Below are positions 11,919 through 22,347 of a stretch of DNA of 64,000 nt, one piece after another. Under the pieces are notes generated by a model that made no database searches, was not told where the DNA came from, and saw nothing but the letters and a program-made list of their open reading frames with translations. The DNA is from Cordilura impudica. Its lineage: Eukaryota > Arthropoda > Insecta > Diptera > Scathophagidae. A program made the translations under genes and the position numbers. The DNA lies in NCBI GenBank assembly GCA_963682025.1, contig OY821517.1, forward strand, positions 107,808,972-107,872,971, in the 5' to 3' direction. The stretch's first letter is position 1. The number at the start of each line of letters is the position of its first letter.

Positions 11919-12082
11919 ATTTTTAATTTTATTATTTTTTATAAAAATAAAAAATCTTATTTTCGATCTTTATCAATTTAATGATTGAGTTTGAAATTGT
12001 TCAGGCTCAAGATCAAATGTTTTTACTTTAAATAAAGTAAAAGCATTAGCACATTTGTTTCAAAAATTGATCTATGTATATT

Positions 12083-12147
12083 CTGCATGACAGGTTATAC
12101 AGCTGTTTCGGGAAGAGTCACCAACCCTCATCAGTAACCAAAAGCAG
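12083..12147 (-). ncRNA. Hammerhead ribozyme motif, unit 1
   Basis: Minus strand, 5' to 3': stem I strand CUGC, internal loop UUUU, GGUUA; core CUGAUGA (12134-12128); stem II GGG...CCC; core GAAA (12109-12106); palindromic stem III ACAGCUGU; cleavage triplet GUA; stem I return UAACC (12097-12093), internal loop, GCAG (12086-12083). All invariant hammerhead bases are present. GGUUA/UAACC give 5 bp and CUGC/GCAG 4 bp of stem I. Predicted cleavage lies between 12098 and 12097. The short palindromic stem III is typical of type I ribozymes in satellites and retroelements, which often act better as dimers. GUA is a permitted but less common cleavage triplet. Confidence 0.85.
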
Positions 12148-12569
12148 TAGATAGTTTGTTTGGTAAAAAGTTAAATTCATATATATTTGCTGAAAACAAC
12201 CAAATGAGAATTCAAGCAAAAGTTATACTATTTAAGCCTCTTCCAATATAACAAACTAAAAATAGAACAACTTTGAAACAAATATGATTGTATATGAGTA
12301 CACATTGCATACTACAATATACATGTTTGTTTTTGTCTTGAAAAAACAAGAAAAACAATTTGTTTTTGCTAAACTTACATTTAGCGTTAACGGCGTGCCC
12401 TCCGTATTTTTAATTTTATTATTTTTTATAAAAATAAAAAATCTTATTTTCGATCTTTATCAATTTAATGATTGAGTTTGAAATTGTTCAGGCTCAAGAT
12501 CAAATGTTTTTACTTTAAATAAAGTAAAAGCATTAGCACATTTGTTTCAAAAATTGATCTATGTATATT

Positions 12570-12634
12570 CTGCATGACAGGTTATACAGCTGTTTCGGGA
12601 AGAGTCACCAACCCTCATCAGTAACCAAAAGCAG
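12570..12634 (-). ncRNA. Hammerhead ribozyme motif, unit 2
   Basis: Identical to the unit 1 motif, shifted by 487 bp. Cleavage predicted between 12585 and 12584, so self-cleavage of a multimeric transcript would release 487 nt monomers. Confidence 0.85.
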
Positions 12635-13056
12635 TAGATAGTTTGTTTGGTAAAAAGCTAAATTCATATATATTTGCTGAAAACAACCAAATGAGAATTC
12701 AAGCAAAAGTTATACTATTTAAGCCTCTTCCAATATAACAAACTAAAAATAGAACAACTTTGAAACAAATATGATTGTATATGAGTACACATTGCATACT
12801 ACAATATACATGTTTGTTTTTGTCTTGAAAAAACAAGAAAAACAATTTGTTTTTGCTAAACTTACATTTAGCGTTAACGGCGTGCCCTCCGTATTTTTAA
12901 TTTTATTATTTTTTATAAAAATAAAAAATCTTATTTTCGATCTTTATCAATTTAATGATTGAGTTTGAAATTGTTCAGGCTCAAGATCAAATGTTTTTAC
13001 TTTAAATAAAGTAAAAGCATTAGCACATTTGTTTCAAAAATTGATCTATGTATATT

Positions 13057-13121
13057 CTGCATGACAGGTTATACAGCTGTTTCGGGAAGAGTCACCAACC
13101 CTCATCAGTAACCAAAAGCAG
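13057..13121 (-). ncRNA. Hammerhead ribozyme motif, unit 3
   Basis: Same sequence as units 1 and 2; predicted cleavage between 13072 and 13071. Lies in the third, incomplete unit. Confidence 0.85.
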
Positions 13122-13339
13122 TAGATAGTTTGTTTGGTAAAAAGTTAAATTCATATATATTTGCTGAAAACAACCAAATGAGAATTCAAGCAAAAGTTAT
13201 ACTATTTAAGCCTCTTCCAATATAACAAACTAAAAATAGAACAACTTTTTTTTTTATTTAAGAAATTATACTTCTAGTCCAGTTGTAAGTTGCTCCATAA
13301 GATAAGTTGTAAAAAAATGTTTAGGTCGAATTATTCTGT

Positions 13340-13925
13340 CATAAATTAACATTAAAAAATAAACCATATTTGAGTGATATTTTTATGAATCAGACTACGG
13401 TAAATACAACGACTAAAATTATTGAAAAAAAAATTAGACCCATGGCTTTTATAGTTCCCGAAATATAACAGTACCACATGTGAAAAAGTCATTAATATCT
13501 CATAGAGATGGGTCAAAATTCTAATGACAATTTCCATAAGTAGTTTACCTTCCATTTATGTAGAGGTGTCATTAAGCATAAACCAAATTTGACTTGCACT
13601 GTTATGAAATTGTTGCCCGCAGTTATGGAAAAGTTCATATTTCTACACGGGAAATGGTTAGAAAATGGATCGATAATAACCATAGTTGGCAATATCATTT
13701 ATTTTTCTCAAAAATATATACAAATAATAGATTTAAGTGAAGATTGGGAACCAGGCTTTACTGGTTCCAATAAATACATGCCACTAACATAAGTCAATCT
13801 TAAGGGTTGATGGCTGAGAGAAGCTTATATACAAAATTTTATCAATAGACAGACAGATGAACAGAAAGACAGTCGGATAAAAGGGCATCGTTATATCGAC
13901 AATGATTCGGAGTATATGTGCATCA
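13340..13925 (+). mobile_element. Old, divergent Helentron/DINE-like copy
   Basis: Shows the family's order of landmarks in decayed form: TAAACCATATTTGAG, ATGGAAAAGTTCATATTTC, TAGATTTAAGTGAAGATTGGG, then a degenerate GACAGACAGATG microsatellite and ATTCGGAGTATATG. It is much more diverged than the other copies, so the family has been active over a long period. Confidence 0.6.
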
Positions 13926-14171
13926 CAAGTTACAAGAGACTTTACCAAACATGGTCAGGATCGGTCCAATTTCGGGCCTAGTCCCCATATAGATATAGCA
14001 TCCGATATGAACTTTTTCATATCTGCAGCCAAAAAAATTAATAAAAATCCCACTCAAATTTGGTGAATGCTTATTTTCTATGTCCAATTGGCCTGAGAGA
14101 TAGGGTCTCTAAACGCATGGTATACGGTATCGTATAGTCGGGCTAGACCGACTATAATTTTCTTACTTGTT
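13926..14171 (-). mobile_element. Helentron/DINE-like copy C, 5' end only
   Basis: Minus-oriented 5' portion ending in the reverse complement of ACAAGTAAG at 14171, with the palindrome as AGTCGGGCTAGACCGACT. Abuts the old divergent copy. Confidence 0.8.
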
Positions 14172-14269
14172 TATTTCTGGCTCCATATCTTAGCACAATG
14201 ATACCAGGTTTGCCCCATTTAAAAACCTGCTCGAAATTATGGCAAACAATATTAGCCTATTTTTATCCA

Positions 14270-14430
14270 GGTAAATGGTTTGTTTTGTGAATGAGCGTGA
14301 TTTACACAGATAGACAGACAGATGGACGTACAGGCGGACATCGCTACATTGAGAAATTAATTTTTTGATGAGTAACAAACGGAATAACAAACGTATAATC
14401 AACATCTGCACAGTGGTGTTCGAGGTGTAA
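14270..14430 (+). mobile_element. Decayed Helentron/DINE-like 3' end
   Basis: GACAGACAGATGGACG followed by a degenerate CTGCACAGTGGTG terminal segment: the 3' part of an ancient related element. Confidence 0.45.
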
Positions 14431-15118
14431 TAATATAAGGAGAAATAAGAATATTTTTTTAAATTACAAGCAAAAAAATGTCCTTTTAGGAAGAAACGTT
14501 TAAAGAAGTTTAATTACTTACTTTAATTACTCAAGTGAACTGATTTGCTAAGAATAAGTTCAAAAAAATATAACAATATATATGAGCTCAGCTTGGTTGT
14601 ATTTAAGACTATCGAAATGCATGGTTTAAACCGACTATAATTTTTATAGTTGTTTTTTGTTTTAATATTTTTTACATAATGAAAGCAAAATCTTGACAAT
14701 GATAATAAACATCTATTGTAACAACATGTTGTAATTGTCATTAGCCGAATTCATATACTTAGCTTGAATTGAGATGTCAGTTGGTAGCAGCTTCATATGT
14801 GGACTATAGCTACGAATGATTCTATAAAATTAATTTAAGGATCAAGGAAAAGCACAAACCTCATTTGAGGCTACTAAAAGGCACCTAGGTAGTTTGGTCC
14901 AAACATGCAGCTGTCTTCATTTATTTCGACAGAGGTTATTCAGTCCGACAAGCGAACGGACGGATAACAGTATATTTTCTTTACTTTTATTTGCAATGTA
15001 TTTAACAAAGATAAGCATATGGGTTATATATGAGAAACAATATCCACTGAGATTAAAACATATGTATATACAATTGTATACAACTTCGTACTTATAAAAC
15101 TGACGTAAGATTAAGTCT
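14431..15118. other. AT-rich stretch, no gene recognised
   Basis: No motif-bearing frame found. A GACTATAATTTTTATAGTTG near 14632 resembles a lone decayed element end. Confidence 0.4.
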
Positions 15119-15918
15119 ATTTATAACCTATACCACTATGTGGATTGGGTATAATGACTTTGTGCTGCTGTTTGTAACTACCAAAAATATTTGACCTAGA
15201 CCGATCTTTTGTTATACCGATCGACTTAGAATCACTTTCTGAGTCGATTTAGAGATGTCCGTCCGTCCGTCCGTCCGTCTGTGTGTCCATGTAAATCTTG
15301 TAATCAAACTACAGGTCACAAATATGAATATATTTTGATGAAATTTTGTATATAAGCTTTTACCTTCCATAGGATGAACGCTATTAAAATTGGGAAAATT
15401 TGATCCATGTTTAGACCTAGTCCCCATACAAATGACCCCTATGAAATCGACATAAATTGCCATAAGATCCAAATTATCATACAAGTCTTAGTCAAATTGA
15501 ATATGTATATATTTATTATATTCATTAATCAGTAGTCCATTAATAATCGATATAGGACAATTCTTAGTTATACGCCCCATATAGAGCCGGTTCCCGATCT
15601 TCACTTAAGTCTATCAAAAAACAAAAATATTGCACAGATTTTTCTCAAATTTGGTTTGTATATAGTTTTTCAAAATCTAAGTGACTTTACCAAACATGGT
15701 CAGGATCGATCAATTTTTTGACCTAGTCCCCATATATTATAGCACCCGATATGAACTTTTTCATATCTGCAGCCAGAAAAATTAATAACAATGCCACTCA
15801 AATTTGGTTTCTGCTTATTTTCTATATCCAATTAGTTGGACCGAAGAGATAGGGTCTCTAAGCCATGGTATAGGGTATCGTATAGTCGGGCTAGACCGAC
15901 TATAATTTTCTTACTTGT
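15119..15918 (-). mobile_element. Helentron/DINE-like element copy D
   Basis: Full-length minus-strand copy from the 3' terminal CCTATACCACTATG through (GTCC)n near 15257 to the 5' end CTTACTTGT at 15918. Confidence 0.85.
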
Positions 15919-15934
15919 TTTATTTTATAGATTT

Positions 15935-16332
15935 ACATTAATTTTATATATCTGAGGCTATTATCTCCTACAAGGAAGGTCGACCTTTCAAGTATCTTCA
16001 CCTCTTCACTCTCATCTAGTAAGTTAGTTGCACGTAAGCTTGAACGATTAGTTAATGTTTGGACATATCTGCAGTTAATACTACATATTTCGTGTTTAAC
16101 TTTTGATACTTAAAGGTCTTTATGTATGTTATTGTGTGTTATAAACCATAAAGCTTTTGGTTGATACCGCTGTAGAATTTCAATGTTGGAGTTGCTTGTA
16201 GTATTCCACAGTTGGATTATATATGTCCAAATAGGTTTCAAAATAGTTTTATAGAGCAATACTTTGTTTTCAAGGCTTAAATTCCAGTTTTGGCCGAGCA
16301 ACCAATACATGCGCTTACCTTTTATGTTTAAA
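15935..16332 (-). pseudogene. Jockey-like non-LTR retrotransposon, 3' part
   Basis: Minus-strand frame encodes KGKRMYWLLGQN, LENKVLLYKTILKPIWTY and SNIEILQRYQPKAL, the classic post-RT segment of Jockey-clade ORF2, then LLDESEEVKILER near the C-terminus. It stops dead at 16332, where the Helitron pair begins. Its 5' continuation is at 21949-22347. Joining the two sides leaves the protein order correct but lacking about 20 residues, with a frameshift near the join. Confidence 0.85.
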
Positions 16333-16872
16333 CTAGCTGTTTTTACCCGGTCTTGCCCGGGATGAAAAGGCCTTTGACTTGAAAAATGGTTCACTATGCT
16401 TACCAGGCGCTGAGTCCTTAGTCCCCAATTAACAAATTCCCCAATAAAATGAACTTTCTCCCCAAAAATTTGTAACGGCAGTAAATTCATTTTTTATTTC
16501 AATTAAAAAGTTTTTGGTTTTTTAATTTAGAAGTTTTTTATAGGATGCTGCAGCAAAAATGCTTCAAAAATAACGTGCGAAACCGCTTTAAGTTTTTTTT
16601 TTTTCAGTTTATTTATAAACATCAAATATAACGGAATGGGCCGCAAATTAAAGGAATCAAAACTTTTAAAAATTGAATTAATTCATTCAATAAGTGATCA
16701 TCATTGAGCAGAGACGTCACATTCAAGTTTCAGAAATGAAAGACTAATGCGACGTTTTATATTGTGTCGCAAGGTTTCTTTAAGCAACTGCTTATAGTAT
16801 ATGTGTGGCTTATTTTGATCAACAGGTAATAATTTCACATACGTAGATAAAATTTATCATACGACATTTCAC

Positions 16873-17560
16873 TAAGCTGTGTTCCGCGAGCGAGTCGCGT
16901 CCGCTTCCGCGCGTTTGGCAGCCAGACCCGTGCTGCCGCGCAGTTGTTGTCAACTTATTTTAATCGCCAAAATATATTTTTCAGATCATTGCGATATTTT
17001 AGCTGAGCTGTATTCCGCGAGCGCGTCGCGTCCGCATCCGTCGCGTCCGCGTCCGCGCGCCGCTTCCTCGCAGCTACCACCCGTGCTGCCGCTTAGTTCT
17101 CGTTAACTTATTTTAATTCCTAAAACATATTTTTTAGAGCATTGCGATATTTTAGCTGAGCTGTGTTCCGAAAGCGCGTCGCGTGCGCATCCGTCGCGTC
17201 CAAGTCCGTGGTCGATATTTTAGCTGATCTGTGTTCCGCGAGTGCGTAGCGTCCGCGCGCCTCGCGCCACTTCCTCACAGCTACTTCTCGTGCCTCCGCT
17301 TAGTTCTCGTTAACTTATTTTAATTCCTAAAACATATTTTTTAGAGCATTGCGATATTTTAGCTGAGCTGTGTTCCGAGAGCGCGTCCCGTCCGCATCCG
17401 CCGCGTCCGCGTCCTAGTTTGCGCGCCGCGCGCCGCTTCCGCGCGTTTGGCAGCCACACCTGTGCTGCCGCGCAGCTGTTGCCAACTTATTTGAATTGTC
17501 AAAATATATTTTTTAAGATAATTCCGATATTCTAGCTCAGCTGTATTCCCCGTGCGCGTA
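16873..17560. repeat. GC-rich tandem block inside Helitron copy 1
   Basis: About five degenerate units of 130-180 bp, each starting GCTGTGTTCCGCGAGCGCG, running through CpG-rich (CCGCGTCCGCG)-type sequence and an AT half (CTTATTTTAATTCC or CGCCAAAATATATT). It stands out sharply in base composition from all surrounding DNA. Equivalent blocks are at 19668-20480 (copy 2) and 44620-45425 (copy 3). Open frames here are repeat artefacts. Confidence 0.85.
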
Positions 17561-17819
17561 GCTTCCGCGCAACGAAATGATGCTATTGAAAAGAATACTC
17601 ATTTTAAATGCATTTATTGTAGGACATATATTGAGAGCAGTATGCAAATGTTTACTAAAATAAATATTTAACAAAATTCATTAAATAAAAATATTTAAAA
17701 ATTTAAGAATGAATTTGGGGAGTAAGTTCATTTTTTATTTCGATTAAAAATAAATGGGGAATTTGTTCATTTCTTTTGGGTACCTTTTTTTAAGTTTGGG
17801 GAATTTGTTCACCGTGTAG

Positions 17820-19165
17820 TTATTTCCGTGTAACCCAAATTTCAGAGAAATCCATTGAAAAGTACATATTTGTATAGGGAAGAAATATACCACACAACAA
17901 AATATGAATTTTATAAGAAAATTGGGCGTAAAAGTAGGCGTGGTCGGTAAAAATCATATAGCGACCTTCCCTGGAATATGTACTAAATTTCGAAGAAAGC
18001 CGTTGAAAAATAAAAGTTTTTATAGCAATCAAATAAAGAAACAAATAAACGGAAAAAATAAGTTTTATATACATAGAAGTTGGTGCAAAGTAGGCGTGGC
18101 CTGTAAGAAGCATATGGTGACCTTCCCTGTAGTATAGAGATCGTGTGACCAAATTTTAGACATCCCTTGAATAATAAAAATTTCTATAGTGAACAAATAT
18201 ACAAAAAACAGAAAATTAATTTTGTATAAAAAGCGGGCGTGGAAGTAGGCGTGACCGGCAAGAATCATATGGCGACCTCTCTGGAGTACAGAGATCGTGT
18301 GTAGCAATTTTCAGAGAAATCCGTTAAAAAAAATTGTGTAGCGAACAAATGTACCAAAAAACAGAATATGAATTGTATACAAAAAGTGGGCGTAATAGTA
18401 GGCGTGACCGCTGCGAAGAATATGTCGACTTTCCCTGGAGGAGAGAGATCGTGTGTACCAAATTTCAGAGATATCGGTTGAAAAATAAAAATTTGTATAG
18501 CGAACAAATATACCAAAAAAGCAAAATGAATTGTATACAAAAAGTGGGCTTTAAAGTGGGCGTAGCCGGTACGAAACATATGGCGACCTTAGGTGGAGTA
18601 CAGAGGTCGTGTGTACCAAATTTCACAGAATTCCGTTGAAAAACAAAAATTTGTATAGCAAACAAATATACCAAAAAACAGAAAACGAATTGTATACAAA
18701 AAGTGGGCGTAAAAGTAGGTGTGGCCGCAAGAATCACCCGGTGACCTGGCCTGAGGTACAAAGATCGTGTGTACCAAATTTCAGAGAAATGCGTTGAAAA
18801 ATAAAAATTTGTATACCGAACAAATATACCAAAAAGCAGAAAATGAATTGTATATAAAAAGTGGGCGTAAAAGTAGGCGTGGTCGATGAAAAGTATATGC
18901 CGACCTTAGCTGGAGTACAGGGATCGTGTGTACCGAATTTCAGAGAAATCTGTTAACAAATAAAAATTTGTATAGTGAACAAATATGAACAAAACAGAAA
19001 ATGAATTTTACATAAAAAGTGGGCGTAAAAGTAGGCGTGGCCGGTAAAAAGTATATGGCGACCTTTCCTGGGGTATAGAGATCGTGTGTACAAAATTTCA
19101 GGAAAATCCGTTGAAAAATAAAAATTTGTATAGCGGTCAAACAAACAAACAAACAAACAAACAAA
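17820..19165. repeat. 158 bp tandem repeat array inside Helitron copy 1
   Basis: About eight units; the GTGGGCGTAAAAGTAGGCGT landmark recurs at 18386, 18544, 18703, 18861 and 19019, that is every 158 or 159 bp, with more diverged units to the left. Corresponding arrays are at about 20740-21940 and 43190-44370. Each unit ends in a variant of the element's own 5' terminal sequence (minus strand TTCATTTTCTGTTT), suggesting the array grew from the 5' end. Confidence 0.85.
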
Positions 19166-19191
19166 CAGAAAATGAATTTTATATATATAGA

Positions 19192-21948
19192 CTAGCTGTT
19201 TTTACCCGGTCTTGCCCGGGATAAAAAGGCATTTGACTTGAAAAATGGTTCACTATGCTTACCAGGCGCTGAGTACTTAAAAATTTGTATGGGCAGTAAA
19301 TTAATTTTTTTATTTCTATTCAAAATTTTTTGATTTTTTAATTTAGAAGTTTTTTAAATGCTTCAAAAATAAGTTGCGAAACCGCTTTAAGTATTTTTTA
19401 AGTTTATTTATAAACATCAAATATAACGGAATCGTTTGCAAATTAAAGGAATCAGAACTTTTAAAAATTGAATTACTTCATTCAATAAGTGATCATCATT
19501 GAGCAGAGACGTTAAATTCAAGTTTCAGAAATGAAATACTAATGCGACGTTTAATATTGTGTCGCAAGGTTTCTTTAAGCAACTGGTTATAGTATATGTG
19601 TGCTATTTTGATCAACAGGTAATTATTTCACATACGTAGATAAAATTTATCATATGACATTTCACTAAGCTGTGTTCCGCGAGCGAGTCGCGCCCGATTC
19701 CTCGCGTTTGGCAGCCAGACCCGTGCTGCCGCGCAGTTGTTGTCAACTTATTTTAATCGCCAAAATATATTTTTCAGATCATTGCGATATTTTTGCTGAG
19801 CTGTGTTCCGCGAGCGCGTCGCGTCCGCATCCATCGCGTCTGCGTCCGCGCGCCTCGCGCCGCTTCCTCGCAGCTACTACTCGTTCTGCCGCTTAGTTCT
19901 CGTTAACTTATTTTAATTCCTAAAACATATTTTTTGGAGAATTGCGATATTTTAGCTGGGCTGTGTACCGAGAGTGCGTCGCGTCCGCATCCGTCACGTC
20001 CGAGTCCGCGGTGGCGCACTGCTCGCCGCTTCCGCGCGTTTGGCAGCTACACCCGTGCTGCCGCGCAGTTGTTGTCAACTTATTTTAATCGCCAAAATAT
20101 ATTTTTCAGATCATTGCAATATTTTTGCTGAGCTGTGTTCCGCGAGCGCGTCGCGTCCGCATCCGTCGCGTCCGCGTCCGCGCGCCTCGCGCCGCTTCCT
20201 CGCAGCTACTACCCGTTCTGCCGCTTAGTTCTTGTTAACTTATTTTAATTCCTAAAACATATTTTTTAGAGCTTTGCGATATTTTAGCTGAGCTGTGTTC
20301 CGAGAGCGCGTCACGTCCGCATCCGTCGAGTCCGAGTCCGAGTCCACGGTCGCGCGCCGCGCGCCGCTTCCGCACATTTGGCAACCACACCTGTGCTGCC
20401 GCGCAGCTGTTGCCAACTTATTTTAATTGTCAAAATATATTTTTCAGATCATTCCGATATTCCAGCTAAGCTATATTCCCCGTGCTATTGAAAAGAAAAC
20501 TCATTTTAAATGCATTTATTGTAGGACATATATTGAGAGCAATATGCAAATGTTTACTAAAATAAATATTTAACAAAATTCATTAAATAAAAATATGTAA
20601 AAATTTAAGAATGAATTTGGGGATAAGTTCATTTTTTCTTTCGATTAAAAAAAAATGGGGAATTTGTTCATTTCTTTTGGGTGCCTTTTTTTAAGTTTGG
20701 GGAATTTGTTCACCGTGTAGTTATTTCCGTGTAAACCAAATTTCAGAGAAATCTGTTGAAAAGTACAAATTTGTATAGGGAAGAAATATACCACACAAAA
20801 ATATGTGAATTTTATATGAAAATTGGGCGTAAAATTAAGCGTGGTCGGTAAAATTCATATGGCGGCCTTCCCTGGAATATGTACTATATTTCGGAGAAAG
20901 CCATTGAAAAATAAAAGTTTGTATAGCAATCAAATAAAGAAACAAATAAAAGGAAAAAAATAAGTTTTATATACATAGAAGTTGGCGCAAAGTAAGCGTG
21001 GCCTGTAAGAAGCGTATGGTGACCTTCCCTGTAGTATAGAGATCGTGTGACCAAATTTTAGACATCCCTCGAAAAATAAAAATTTCTATAGTGAACAAAT
21101 ATACCAAAAAACAGAAAATTAATTTTGTATAAAAAGTGGGCGTAGAAGTAGGCGCGGCCGGCAAGAATCATATGGCTATCTCTCCGGAGTACAGAGATCG
21201 TGTGTAGAAAATTTCAGAGAAATCGGTTGAAAAATAAAAATTTGTATAGCGAACAAATATACCAAAAAACAAAACGAATTGTGTACAAAAAGTGGGCGTT
21301 AAAGTAGGCGTGGCAGGTACGGAGCATATGGCGACCTTTCCTGGAGTACAGAGATCGAGTGTACCAAATTTCAGAGAATTCCGTTGAAAAATAAAAATTT
21401 GTGTAGCGAACATATATACCAAAAAACAGAAAACGAATTGTATACAAAAAGTGAGCGCTGAAGTAGGCGTGGCCGGTAAGAATCATATGGCGACAATTCC
21501 TGGTGTATGGAGATCGTGTGTAGCAAAATTCAGAGAAATCCGTTGAAAAATAATAATTTGTATAGCGAAAAAATATACCAAAAAGCAGAAAATGAATTGT
21601 ATATAAAAAGTGGGCGTAAAAGTAGGCGTGGTCGATAAAAAGTATATGGTGACCTTAGCTGGAGTACAGGGATCGTGTGTACCGAATTTCAGAGAAATCT
21701 GTTAACAAATAAAAATTTGTATAGTGAACAAATATGAATAAAACAGAAAATGAATTTTACATAAAAAGTGGGCGTAAAAGTAGGCGTGGCCGGTAAAAAG
21801 TATATGGCGACCTTTCCTGGGGTATAGAGATCGTGTGTACAAAATTTCAGGAAAATCCGTTGAAAAATAAAAATTTGTATAGCGGTCAAACAAACAAACA
21901 AACAAACAAACAAACAAACAAACAGAAAATGAATTTTATATATATAGA
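19192..21948 (-). mobile_element. Non-autonomous Helitron, copy 2 (tandem with copy 1)
   Basis: Starts with CTAG at 19192 immediately after the GA end of copy 1 and ends in GA at 21948, followed by host T at 21949. Length 2757 bp, with the same interior as copy 1 and close identity to copy 3 at 43144. On the element strand the junction reads CTAG|TC with no base between. Confidence 0.9.
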
Positions 21949-22347
21949 TAGATGCTGTCCTTTACTTAACACAATCTGATTTAGGAATTTCTTCACCATT
22001 TGAAATTATTGAAGGACAATCACATTTTCTTAGAGCAAATAAGTTATCCGTTTTCTTTTCGTCTATATATTTATCCTCTTTAGAATCATTACTTGCCATA
22101 AATCTACATCATCAGCATATATTGCAACCATAACATCTCCAGCAACTGGCAATTCCGAGATGAAAATATTGTAGAGCACAGGGCTCTGCTCAGGGCTCAG
22201 TGGTATTCCGGCCTTTATTACACACATGTTTGAGATTTCGCAATTTATTTTAACATAAAAACATTGGTTTCGAAAACACGATTTAAAGACAAAGTAGAAC
22301 GGTTCCGGAAGATTTTGTTTAAGTTTAAAGACTAGCCCTGAATGCAA
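21949..22347 (-). pseudogene. Jockey-like non-LTR retrotransposon, RT part
   Basis: Minus-strand frame gives LKQNLPEPFYF, VKINCEIS, then AGIPLSPEQSPVLYNIF (degenerate AGVPQGS...LGP block), YADDV (catalytic YADD retained), and after a shift FALRKCDCPSIISNGEEIP and SDCVK. This is RT motifs 4-7 of the same element whose 3' part is at 15935-16332. The Helitron pair sits between them. Confidence 0.85.

Larger units (their letters stand above)
11919..13247. repeat. 487 bp tandem repeat array, about 2.7 units, hammerhead-bearing
   Basis: Unit starts at 11919, 12406 and 12893 are spaced exactly 487 bp; the last unit ends about 13247 in a T-run. By eye the units are almost identical (one visible change, AAAGTTAAA versus AAAGCTAAA), implying recent tandem duplication or homogenisation. 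No unit has meaningful coding capacity; its longest frame is AT-rich and motif-free. Each unit has a hammerhead ribozyme core on the minus strand (annotated separately). The layout matches known ribozyme-bearing satellites (newt Sat2, cave-cricket pDo500, schistosome Sm-alpha) and metazoan retrozymes. A Penelope-like terminal repeat is an alternative. Confidence 0.9.
16333..19191 (-). mobile_element. Non-autonomous Helitron, copy 1
   Basis: Minus-oriented. The 3' end is CCCGGGCAAGACCGGG (a hairpin with CCCGG/CCGGG arms) followed by about 10 bases and CTAG at 16333, next to a host A. The 5' end is TC at 19191. These are the canonical Helitron 5'-TC and hairpin-CTAG termini. Length 2859 bp. No Rep/helicase gene: the interior is a GC-rich repeat block and a 158 bp repeat array. 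It joins copy 2 directly at 19191/19192. Confidence 0.9.

Noticed and set aside
12284..12962. Identical 63-codon frames in two units of the 487 bp array
   Set aside because: Identity follows from the tandem duplication; composition is AT-driven, no motif, and the frame runs opposite to the ribozyme strand.
17820..19165. Many overlapping open frames encoding FVCLFVCL- or ATPTFTPTF-type peptides (also at 20.9-21.9 and 43.2-44.4 kb)
   Set aside because: They are translations of the 158 bp array, repeat with the unit on the wrong strand relative to any start context, and have no conserved protein features.
17820..19165. Regular repeats considered as a CRISPR array
   Set aside because: Units are 158 bp with no spacer/repeat division, inside a eukaryotic Helitron, and no cas genes exist.
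19672..20228. Arg/Pro/Ala-rich open frames in the GC-rich block (also at 44.9-45.4 kb)
   Set aside because: Explained by CpG-rich tandem repeats inside the Helitron; frames open in several phases because stops need A/T.
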